DNA of 5,204 nt, taken from the NCBI GenBank assembly GCA_020440935.1, contig JAGRNC010000205.1:1-5204 (forward strand). Reading direction: 5' to 3'. Numbering within the stretch: position 1 is the stretch's first letter; each line of letters begins with the position of its first letter. The notes beneath the pieces are model-generated. The model had not been told where the DNA came from, made no database searches, and saw nothing but the letters and a program-made list of their open reading frames with translations. Positions 1-5,204 of this stretch are shown in pieces. Position numbers and translations under genes: made by a program. The stretch is from Leptospiraceae bacterium. Lineage in GTDB: Bacteria > Spirochaetota > Leptospiria > Leptospirales > Leptonemataceae.

Positions 1-657
1 AATAGCCCGCAGGGCAAGGCGAAGTATGACTCGGACAAAGATAAGAGTCCTACCGATCCTGAATTTCTTGCGTATGCGCAGATGGTGGGCCACGGATTTA
101 CCGTAAAATTCTCCCCGCTGGCCCAGGTTAAAGATTTAATCGGAATCGAAGAGTTTATGGAGCGAGTGTATTCCTCCATGAATATTCCAGATGATGAAAT
201 GGGACGCGAAATAAAGAAGATGCTCAAAGAGCAATTTGGCGCCGAAACCATGCGAAGAATGCTCGAAGCAAGTTACATTCCATTTCCGGAAAAGAAGATG
301 GGCATTGGCGATACCTGGGAGAAGACGATCGATCTGGCCGGGGCCGGTTTTCCTTTGAAGGTCGACAACAAGTACGAAGTGAAAGATCTGGGAAGTTCCG
401 CCACTCTCTTTGTTGAAGGTAAAATCAGTAGCAGCAAAGATAAGCCGTTAAAGCTCATGGGAATGGAGATTCAGTATGATCTTTCCGGAGAACAATCCGG
501 CACCCAGGAAGTGGAACTGGACAGAGGCATTATCTCAAAATCCGAAGTGAAGCAAAAGATGGAAGGATCCATGAAGATCGTCAAGGGTCCTGGAATTCCT
601 GAACCAATGGAAGTACCGTTGAAGATGGAAACCACAGTTACCATAGAGACTCATTAG
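1..657 (+). CDS. C-terminal part of a DUF6263-like protein (5' end outside window)
   Basis: The reading frame is open from base 1 and ends at TAG 655-657, giving 218 codons. The first internal ATG (82) is not a convincing start because coding continues upstream of it without a stop, so the true N-terminus, including any signal peptide or lipobox, lies outside the window. Visible features, numbered from base 1: a beta-type 'FTVKFSPLAQV' stretch (33-43) followed by a helical Lys/Glu-rich segment, the phrase FPEKKMGIGDTW (95-106), then alternating beta-strand-like segments ending in METTVTIE (209-216). The order 'substitution-type strand, helix, P-x-K-x-x-x-G-D-T-W, beta repeats, MKMxTTVTIE' is what I remember of the DUF6263 family, whose function is unknown and whose members are often exported. 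There are no cysteines or membrane helices in the visible part. It faces the GGDEF-EAL gene tail to tail. The family assignment is from memory of the pattern; no function is inferred. Confidence 0.8.
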   Translation, partial: NSPQGKAKYDSDKDKSPTDPEFLAYAQMVGHGFTVKFSPLAQVKDLIGIEEFMERVYSSMNIPDDEMGREIKKMLKEQFGAETMRRMLEASYIPFPEKKMGIGDTWEKTIDLAGAGFPLKVDNKYEVKDLGSSATLFVEGKISSSKDKPLKLMGMEIQYDLSGEQSGTQEVELDRGIISKSEVKQKMEGSMKIVKGPGIPEPMEVPLKMETTVTIETH

Positions 658-685
658 GATTGAGCCTTTTAGCTCTTAGAGCAAA

Positions 686-712
686 ATTCCGGGAGGCTTG
701 GGCTCCCGGAAT
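686..712 (-). terminator. Strong hairpin terminator between convergent genes
   Basis: ATTCCGGGAG (686-695) and CTCCCGGAAT (703-712) form a perfect 10-bp inverted repeat around a 7-base loop. It begins two bases past the TAA (715-717) of the minus-strand GGDEF-EAL gene. Read on the minus strand the stem is followed at once by TTTTGCTCT, a short U-tract, so it fits an intrinsic terminator for that gene. On the plus strand the tail is only ATATTTACC, weaker, but it may also stop transcripts from the gene ending at 657. A second small hairpin sits beside it: TTTTAGCTC-TTA-GAGCAAAA (667-686), with a bulged A. Confidence 0.8.
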
Positions 713-714
713 AT

Positions 715-2400
715 TTACCGCGAAACAAATTCCAGGAAATCGCTCTCTGCCATGGGTTTCGCAAAGTAGAATCCCTGGATTTCATCGCAACCATGTCCTT
801 TTAAAAATTCGAGCTGCTCAATCGTTTCAACGCCTTCCACAGTTGTGGCGATTCCGAGTCCGCGGGCCAGATCTATTACCGAGCCGACGATGGCCGAGGC
901 CGATGGGTTGATCCCCAGGCCCTGAATGAAGGATCGATCAATCTTAATCCGATCCACCGGGAAATCTCGCAGGTAACTCAATGAGGAATAGCCGGTGCCA
1001 AAATCGTCCAGCGCGATGGTAATTCCATTGCTGCGGAGCATGCGCATGATGTCATTAAGCGAATCGGAGGGACTCAGAAACACAGATTCTGTAACCTCTA
1101 CTTCCAATCGGTGTCTGGAGATATTGGAAGCTTCCAGCGCCCCAATCACCCATCGCAAATCTCCCGTAAACTGGTAAGGGGAGAAATTTACGGAGACTGT
1201 CACTCTATCCGAATCGGAACCGGCTGTCTTTTTCCAGCGTTCCAGGATTCGAAGCGAATCTTTAAGAATCCATTGGCCGAGCTCATGGATGAATCCATTG
1301 GATTCTGCCACCGGAATGAAATCTAGCGGAGAAACCATATTATCTTCCCGAATCCAACGTACCAGGGCCTCGGCGGACAGCACGCGATCAGCCTTAAGAT
1401 CTAGTCTGGGTTGGAGAAATACTCTGAATTCGCCGTGCTCCAGAGCCGGACGCATACTCTGTTCCAGAGAGATCCTTTTTTCGATTCGTCTTTGCATCTC
1501 GCTAGAGTAGAATTTTGTTTCGGAGCGACCGTTCTCTCGTGCATCGTGCAGAGCGGCAAAAGCGTTCATCGTTAATTCATCCGGCGTTTTGCCATCCCCC
1601 GGATAGAGCGCCACGGCGGCCATGGCTTCCATGTGAATCGATCCGCTCGAACCATCCAATTGATATGCTTCGGCGAAGATGGAAGTGGGATTCTCCGCAA
1701 GCAATGCATCTTCTGGACTCGAACCAAATTCCGGAATTAGAAGTGCAAAGGTGGATTCGCCCACTCGGGCCACGGTGCCGCGATCGGCGATCTGCTTCTC
1801 CAGCTGGGAGCCTGCATGCCGTAACAGACCAGCGATGGCATTGGATCCATAAGTTACGGTCCATTCGGGAAGTCGGGAAAGTTCGATTAAGACTATAGCA
1901 AAATTGGCCTTACTCTCGGCTGGCATTGCATCGATGGTTCTTTGTAGCCGCGAAGCGAAAAGCGAACGGTTGGGTAGACCGGTAAGCGAATCGAAATTCT
2001 CCATTTGCTCCATGGACTCCCTGAGCCGATTCAAAGTTACGGTTGTATCCGCCATCAATGTTCCGGCTTCATCCGAGAAATGCGTGGGCAGCGATACCTT
2101 GCTTCGTTCCTTTAAGAAGCCCCGCAGCGCCCCCGAACTAATTAGGATAGGTCGTAGCAGGGCGTTTAAGACCATTAGAGTGGCCAGAGTCCCCACAAGA
2201 GTGGCTCCCAGGGCAATCAGGAGAATCTCAATCATCTCATTGGATGCGACGTTTTGACTTAGCAAGAACCAGAGAAGTAGCGTTAGCAGTGGAACGTGGG
2301 TGCCAAGAAAGGCAACGAGCATGATTTTGGAGCGATAGCTCTTGAATAGAGGAAGCTTGGACAGAGTTGCATAAAGGCGCATGGCTGGAGCGGACTGCAT
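715..2400 (-). CDS. Membrane-bound HAMP-GGDEF-EAL protein, predicted c-di-GMP phosphodiesterase
   Basis: Predicted to hydrolyse cyclic di-GMP to pGpG at the inner membrane. Numbered from the ATG at 2400 (561 aa): two membrane helices at about 27-49 and 57-80 joined by a very short loop, so no periplasmic sensor domain; a HAMP-like linker at 81-131 with DEAG at 110-113; a GGDEF domain at 136-297; an EAL domain at 312-556. The GGDEF domain keeps DSLTGLPNR (137-145), but the signature is RVGESTF (212-218), the metal-binding Asp pair is replaced (IELS) and the RxxD inhibitory site is missing, so cyclase activity is not expected. The EAL domain keeps E344 (of AEALVRW), N405, E435, D465/D466, K486, E522, E525 and Q542, with spacings from D465 onward equal to those of RocR, and an intact loop-6 DFGTGYSSLSYL. 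Start choice is uncertain: a TTG at 2427 overlaps a candidate promoter, and ATGs lie at 2400 and 2382, none with a good Shine-Dalgarno. The GGDEF domain may serve as a GTP-binding regulator, as in Caulobacter CC3396; this is inference. Confidence 0.93.
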   Translation of the reverse strand: MQSAPAMRLYATLSKLPLFKSYRSKIMLVAFLGTHVPLLTLLLWFLLSQNVASNEMIEILLIALGATLVGTLATLMVLNALLRPILISSGALRGFLKERSKVSLPTHFSDEAGTLMADTTVTLNRLRESMEQMENFDSLTGLPNRSLFASRLQRTIDAMPAESKANFAIVLIELSRLPEWTVTYGSNAIAGLLRHAGSQLEKQIADRGTVARVGESTFALLIPEFGSSPEDALLAENPTSIFAEAYQLDGSSGSIHMEAMAAVALYPGDGKTPDELTMNAFAALHDARENGRSETKFYSSEMQRRIEKRISLEQSMRPALEHGEFRVFLQPRLDLKADRVLSAEALVRWIREDNMVSPLDFIPVAESNGFIHELGQWILKDSLRILERWKKTAGSDSDRVTVSVNFSPYQFTGDLRWVIGALEASNISRHRLEVEVTESVFLSPSDSLNDIMRMLRSNGITIALDDFGTGYSSLSYLRDFPVDRIKIDRSFIQGLGINPSASAIVGSVIDLARGLGIATTVEGVETIEQLEFLKGHGCDEIQGFYFAKPMAESDFLEFVSR

Positions 2401-2406
2401 ACTCGC

Positions 2407-2434
2407 ACTGTAAAATGGCCAAAGCAAATGTCAA
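2407..2434 (-). promoter_or_regulatory. Candidate sigma70-type promoter of the GGDEF-EAL gene
   Basis: On the minus strand a perfect TTGACA (-35; 2429-2434) is followed after 16 bases by TACAGT (-10; 2407-2412, four of six consensus positions). Transcription would begin near 2400-2401, which is at or next to the ATG at 2400. The mRNA would then be leaderless for that ATG, or have a leader of about 18 bases for the ATG at 2382. The TTG at 2427 would lie upstream of the transcript, which argues against it as the start. The call is from motif matching only. Confidence 0.4.
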
Positions 2435-2447
2435 AGGGATTGTCCCT
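2435..2447. repeat. Small palindrome abutting the -35 box
   Basis: AGGGA-TTG-TCCCT is a perfect 5-bp inverted repeat with a 3-base centre. It touches the TTGACA box of the candidate promoter on its upstream side. The position fits an operator or activator site, but a palindrome this short can occur by chance and I do not recognise it as the site of a known regulator. Confidence 0.25.
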
Positions 2448-2515
2448 GCAATGCCCCCGTCTCCGAAATTCTTGCAATGCGCGAGTCCTTGCATCTGCAG
2501 CGGAATCGCGAATAT

Positions 2516-2531
2516 CGTTTCGCCTGAAACG
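2516..2531 (-). terminator. Hairpin just downstream of thiD, possible weak terminator
   Basis: CGTTTC (2516-2521) and GAAACG (2526-2531) form a perfect 6-bp stem with a 4-base loop, 17 bases past the TGA of thiD on the minus strand. The following sequence (ATATTCGCG) has no real U-tract, so termination would be weak or this may only protect the 3' end of the message. The rest of the gap to 2435 holds one looser stem (2473-2499, with a bulge) and nothing else I can name. Confidence 0.35.
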
Positions 2532-2548
2532 TCGCAGTTATGGCTGGA

Positions 2549-3373
2549 TCAGGCCAGGACGCTTTTCTGCTTCCACAGATGATTCAACGGCCCGGTGCCC
2601 GATCCCAGGCCTGGCGCATTTGCAATGGCGCCATCAATGAATTCGCGTGCAATATGTACGGCCTGGTGCAAATCTTTACCCTGGGCCATGGCGGCTGCGA
2701 TAGCGGCGCTCAAGGTGCAACCGGTGCCGTGCGTATTCTTTTCGGAATGGAGGGGGAATTCCAGCAGCTCCTGTTTCTCTTCAGTGCAGAGTACATCGAT
2801 AACCGATTTGCCTGCTTTCGTTTCATTCTGGACCAATCGATGGCCGCCCTTCAAGAGCACGGCCGCGCCGGTCAGTTCATGCAGTTCCGATGCGGCATCG
2901 CGCATCGCTTCCAGTGTATCGATGCTACGGTTCAAAATGACTTCTGCTTCCGGAAGATTTGGAGTGATTAGAGTTGCTTCGTTTAGAAATTCGATCAGCG
3001 CATCTTCGGCGTCCGGTTCGAGAAGCCGATCGCCGGAGGAAGCTACCATCACAGGGTCTACAATAAGTGGCTGGTTGGTCGCATACTTTTTCCAGGTGTT
3101 TCGCACCGCATCCATAATATCCATGGAAAACAGCATGCCCGTCTTGGCTGCGGCAACGGGCAAATCGACCAGTACGTCTCGGATTTGTCCGGCTACAATG
3201 TCTGGATCAATGGCCTGAACGGCGCTGACTCCGGTGGTATTCTGGCAAGTAATTGCAGTAATCGCCGTGGTCCCAAAGCAACCCAGAGCCTGGAATGTCT
3301 TCAAGTCGGCCTGTATTCCGGCGCCTCCACCGGAATCGGAGCCTGCAATGGTTAGGACAACGGGAAGGGTCAT
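2549..3373 (-). CDS. thiD: Hydroxymethylpyrimidine / phosphomethylpyrimidine kinase
   Basis: Cytosolic kinase of thiamine synthesis. It phosphorylates 4-amino-5-hydroxymethyl-2-methylpyrimidine (HMP) to HMP-P and then HMP-PP, the pyrimidine partner used by thiamine phosphate synthase. The protein is 274 aa, close to the usual single-domain ThiD length of about 265, with no ThiE or TenA fusion. It is a ribokinase-fold enzyme. Visible motifs: GSDSGGGAGIQADLK (11-25), including D23; TCQNT (42-46) with Q44, the HMP-contacting Gln of Salmonella ThiD; VDPVMVASSGDRLL (105-118); ITPNLPEAEVI (136-146); LLKGGH (173-178); and HGTGCTLSAAIAA (215-227), the anion hole with the conserved Cys. Start: the ATG at 3373 gives the canonical N-terminus two residues before the PVVLTIAGSD strand; the Shine-Dalgarno is poor, with only an AGG very close to the ATG. 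No other thiamine gene and no TPP-riboswitch-like leader is visible. It is divergent from murA. Confidence 0.96.
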   Translation of the reverse strand: MTLPVVLTIAGSDSGGGAGIQADLKTFQALGCFGTTAITAITCQNTTGVSAVQAIDPDIVAGQIRDVLVDLPVAAAKTGMLFSMDIMDAVRNTWKKYATNQPLIVDPVMVASSGDRLLEPDAEDALIEFLNEATLITPNLPEAEVILNRSIDTLEAMRDAASELHELTGAAVLLKGGHRLVQNETKAGKSVIDVLCTEEKQELLEFPLHSEKNTHGTGCTLSAAIAAAMAQGKDLHQAVHIAREFIDGAIANAPGLGSGTGPLNHLWKQKSVLA

Positions 3374-3410
3374 ACCTGACTGCGATGGCTTTCATTGGTG
3401 CGGTCAAGTC

Positions 3411-3439
3411 ATTCTAAAGCGGTCCATCGGCCCTTACCA
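3411..3439 (-). promoter_or_regulatory. Weak candidate promoter for thiD
   Basis: On the minus strand TAGAAT (3411-3416, five of six -10 consensus positions) lies 17 bases after TGGTAA (3434-3439, only three of six at -35). Transcription would start near 3404, giving thiD a leader of about 30 bases. The divergent region 3374-3509 also contains two copies of CCATCGG (3424-3430 and 3437-3443, 13 bases apart). For murA on the plus strand I found only poor matches, such as TATTGT (3488-3493) too close to the start codon, so its promoter is not identified. Confidence 0.25.
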
Positions 3440-3509
3440 TCGGGGCGGGCTCCCAGGGGCTCTGGATTTTACTGCTGGACCGTCCTGTATTGTCACCAAA
3501 CTTGCTCCC

Positions 3510-4811
3510 ATGTCCGAAGGTCAGAAAGTTTTCCGTGTTAAGGGCGGAAGACCATTGCAGGGTGTGATTCGCCCGGAAGGAAACAAGAATGAGGCGCTTC
3601 CGCTCCTCGCCGCTTCGCTGCTCACAAAAGAGCCCGTTGTTCTGGAGAACGTTCCGGACATTGAAGATGTGCGACAGATGATTGGCATCATTCAGCACCT
3701 GGGTGCACAAGTCACATCACTGGAAGGCAAACCCGGGCACATTCGCATTCATACTCCCGAGACTCCTGGAAGCGACATCCCGGCCGATCTTTCTACCTTG
3801 CTGCGAGGATCCGTCACTCTGGCAGGACCATTATTGGCGCGCACCGGTCGTGTATTTCTGCCGCGACCTGGCGGCGATCGCATTGGACGGCGACGTCTGG
3901 ATACGCATATCCTGGCATTGCAATCGCTGGGTGCGAAAGTTCAGATTTTTCCCGATGGCTTTGAGCTCACCGCGGATCGATTGGTGGGCGCCGACATCTG
4001 GCTGGACGAGGCATCGGTAACAGGAACCGAAAATGCACTTTGTGCGGCCGCTTATGCCGAAGGCGAGACTATTATCAGGCATGCGGCCAGCGAGCCCCAT
4101 GTGCAGGGTCTCTGCCGGCTTCTCGTTTCCATGGGCGTATCGATCGACGGAATCGGCTCAAACATTTTGAGGATACGGAGCAACGGCCCTCTGAAGGGAG
4201 CCGAGCATCGGGTTAGCCCGGATTATCTTGAGGTAGGCAGCTTTATTTCTCTCGCTGCGGTTACAGGCGGCGAAGTGCTCATAGAAGATGCCGATCTTCC
4301 TAACTTGCGTATGATTCGCCAGGTGTTTTCGCGGCTGGGGATTGAGACTCGTCCCGAAGGCGATGCGTTGCGGGTTCCTGGCGATCAGAATCTGGAAATC
4401 ATAAGCGATATGGGCGGCGCCGTTCCGCACATCGATGACGCTCCCTGGCCTGGCTTTCCGGCCGATATGACTTCGGTAATTCTGGTAACGGCCACGCAGT
4501 GTAATGGCACGGTACTGATCCATGAAAAGATGTTTGAGTCCAGGTTATTCTTTGTCGATCGACTGATTTCTATGGGCGCAAAGATTGTTCTATGCGATCC
4601 TCATCGCGCTGTAGTGATGGGGCCCTCGCCGCTGTCTGGAGCCGTAGTTTCCAGTCCCGATATTCGTGCAGGAATGGCCATGCTTATTGCAGCTCTGTGC
4701 GCGCAGGGCGAATCTACAATCCAAAACATTGGTCAGATCGATCGGGGATTTGCGCGCATTGATGAACGATTGCTCAAGCTTGGCGCCCGGATTGAGCGCA
4801 TCGATGCTTGA
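3510..4811 (+). CDS. murA: UDP-N-acetylglucosamine 1-carboxyvinyltransferase, Asp-type
   Basis: Cytosolic enzyme that transfers enolpyruvate from PEP to the 3'-OH of UDP-GlcNAc, the first committed step of peptidoglycan synthesis. The protein is 433 aa (family usual about 420) and spans both inside-out alpha/beta domains. Seen: GNKNEALPLL (24-33) with K26/N27 equivalent to E. coli K22/N23; D53 (E. coli D49); RGSVTLAGPLLAR (99-111) with R99 (E. coli R91); PGGDRIGRRRLDTH (120-133), where D123 replaces the catalytic-loop Cys115 and R128 matches R120; SVTGTEN (169-175); WPGFPADM (313-320) with D319 (E. coli D305); IDRG (410-413) with R412 (E. coli R397). The second half, for example MFESRLFFVDRL (341-352) and DPHRAVVMG (363-371), closely resembles Bacteroidetes MurA as I remember it. 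The Asp form is known in Borrelia, Chlamydia and Mycobacterium MurA and is insensitive to fosfomycin. Start: the ATG at 3510 places FRVKGG where family N-termini begin. The frame is open upstream to a GTG at 3234, but that stretch overlaps thiD antisense. No clear Shine-Dalgarno is present. Confidence 0.96.
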   Translation: MSEGQKVFRVKGGRPLQGVIRPEGNKNEALPLLAASLLTKEPVVLENVPDIEDVRQMIGIIQHLGAQVTSLEGKPGHIRIHTPETPGSDIPADLSTLLRGSVTLAGPLLARTGRVFLPRPGGDRIGRRRLDTHILALQSLGAKVQIFPDGFELTADRLVGADIWLDEASVTGTENALCAAAYAEGETIIRHAASEPHVQGLCRLLVSMGVSIDGIGSNILRIRSNGPLKGAEHRVSPDYLEVGSFISLAAVTGGEVLIEDADLPNLRMIRQVFSRLGIETRPEGDALRVPGDQNLEIISDMGGAVPHIDDAPWPGFPADMTSVILVTATQCNGTVLIHEKMFESRLFFVDRLISMGAKIVLCDPHRAVVMGPSPLSGAVVSSPDIRAGMAMLIAALCAQGESTIQNIGQIDRGFARIDERLLKLGARIERIDA

Positions 4812-4859
4812 TTTTCTATACAGTTAGCATGGGATAAGAATATCAGGGCATTGGTTGAA

Positions 4860-4883
4860 GCGATCGATTTTGAGCGATTGATT
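4860..4883. repeat. Short near-direct repeat in the murA-lipoprotein gap
   Basis: GCGATCGATT (4860-4869) and GCGATTGATT (4874-4883) differ at one of ten positions and lie 14 bases apart. They sit just upstream of, and overlap by two bases, a TTGACA (4882-4887) that could be a -35 box for the following gene, although no good -10 follows at normal spacing. This could be a regulator site, or chance in an A/T- and GATC-rich stretch. I see no hairpin terminator after murA between 4812 and 4917. Confidence 0.3.
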
Positions 4884-4917
4884 GACAGATCTCCGACGTT
4901 CCGGGAACTTTAGAAGT

Positions 4918-5204
4918 GTGAAACGCAGCATCATTACTGTTGTACTAAGCGCTCTGGTGATTTCCTGCCTCGCCGATCCTTTCTACGACACCGTTGAATC
5001 CAGGGATCCGGCATTGATGCCGCGGTCCGAGGCTACCTTTCGCGTGCATAATGCGCTTATCGCAAAGATTGCCAGCTGTCCGGATTCCGATGTAGCCTTT
5101 GCATTGACAGGGGTTCTTTCTAGCGACTTTGGTTGCGAGGATAAGGACTTCAATGGGTTACGATCCTGCGCCCAGAGGGATCGCTACGTAAAGCGATCCG
5201 AGGT
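4918..5204 (+). CDS. Putative lipoprotein, N-terminal part (3' end outside window)
   Basis: A frame open from GTG 4918 to the right edge (95 complete codons) without a stop. Its N-terminus is a textbook lipoprotein signal: basic MKR, a hydrophobic core IITVVLSALVI, then LVIS-C with Cys17 as the lipidation site. The -1 Ser and loose lipobox suit spirochaetal as well as other diderm lipoproteins. The mature part begins LADPFYD and carries further cysteines at 54, 73 and 84, which could form disulfides in the periplasm or at the surface. I recognise no family. Start choice: GTG 4918 gives a normal-length signal; an in-frame TTG at 4882 would add 12 residues, but it is part of a TTGACA and the frame has a stop at 4879. 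The Shine-Dalgarno is unclear: GGGA at 4903-4906 is too far and AGAAG at 4912-4916 too close. It lies 106 bases after murA and may be independently transcribed. Confidence 0.75.
   Translation, partial: MKRSIITVVLSALVISCLADPFYDTVESRDPALMPRSEATFRVHNALIAKIASCPDSDVAFALTGVLSSDFGCEDKDFNGLRSCAQRDRYVKRSE

Noticed and set aside
1515..2257. Plus-strand open frames of 117-127 codons opposite the GGDEF-EAL gene
   Set aside because: They are complements of a well-supported coding region and their translations resemble no protein family.
2473..2499. Stem TGCAATGC...GCATCTGCA between thiD and the GGDEF-EAL gene as a terminator
   Set aside because: The stem has a bulge, a 10-base loop and no U-tract on either strand.
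2595..3218. Long plus-strand open frame (207 codons) opposite thiD
   Set aside because: Low-complexity Ser/Ala-rich translation typical of the complement of a real gene; thiD on the minus strand has complete family motifs.
3374..3440. TPP riboswitch in the thiD leader
   Set aside because: The conserved CUGAGA core and the paired arms of the thi-box are not present on the minus strand between thiD and the candidate promoter or further upstream.
3234..3509. In-frame upstream extension of murA by 92 codons to a GTG
   Set aside because: It runs antisense through the 5' end of thiD, shows no MurA-like sequence, and the MurA family N-terminus begins a few residues after the ATG at 3510.
3874..3881. 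GCGATCGC octamer (HIP1-like repeat)
   Set aside because: Single occurrence noticed, explained by the Gly-Asp-Arg codons of the murA catalytic loop; GATC-containing words are common throughout the window.
1..5204. A mobile element, CRISPR array, toxin-antitoxin or defence system
   Set aside because: No transposase or integrase motifs, terminal repeats, spaced identical repeats or small paired genes are visible; all large frames are housekeeping or signalling genes, or partial exported-type proteins.

Overview
The window holds five genes, two of them cut by the window edges, in ordinary chromosomal housekeeping DNA. I see no phage, IS element, CRISPR array, rRNA or tRNA. Base composition is moderate (about half G+C by eye) and looks even across the genes. 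The organism is probably a diderm bacterium. A lipoprotein with a loose lipobox, weak or absent Shine-Dalgarno sequences, and a MurA of the aspartate type (Cys115 replaced by Asp, as in Borrelia, Chlamydia and Bacteroidetes-like MurA) would fit a spirochaete of the Leptospirales with mid-range GC (Leptonema/Turneriella-like). This placement is inference and not proven by the window.

Layout from left to right: (1) the C-terminal 218 codons of a plus-strand protein resembling the DUF6263 family, ending at 657. (2) A 57-base convergent gap with a strong 10-bp hairpin terminator. (3) On the minus strand, a membrane-anchored HAMP-GGDEF-EAL protein (715-2400) whose GGDEF domain is degenerate and whose EAL domain keeps every catalytic residue I could check, so it is predicted to be a c-di-GMP phosphodiesterase. 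A TTGACA-type promoter and a small palindrome lie directly upstream. (4) On the minus strand, thiD (2549-3373), the HMP/HMP-P kinase of thiamine synthesis, followed by a small hairpin. (5) A 136-base divergent intergenic region. (6) On the plus strand, murA (3510-4811), first committed step of peptidoglycan synthesis, with Asp in place of the fosfomycin-reactive Cys. (7) A 106-base gap with a short near-direct repeat. (8) The start of a Cys-containing lipoprotein (4918 to the right edge).

The genes do not form one pathway. thiD and murA are divergent and do not share a metabolic route. thiD and the GGDEF-EAL gene run in the same direction but are separated by about 148 bases containing a candidate promoter, so they are probably separate transcription units. 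The most informative points are the Asp-type MurA, the EAL protein with its inactivated GGDEF domain and no sensor loop, and the promoter/start arrangement of that gene. I found no convincing undescribed multi-gene system here.
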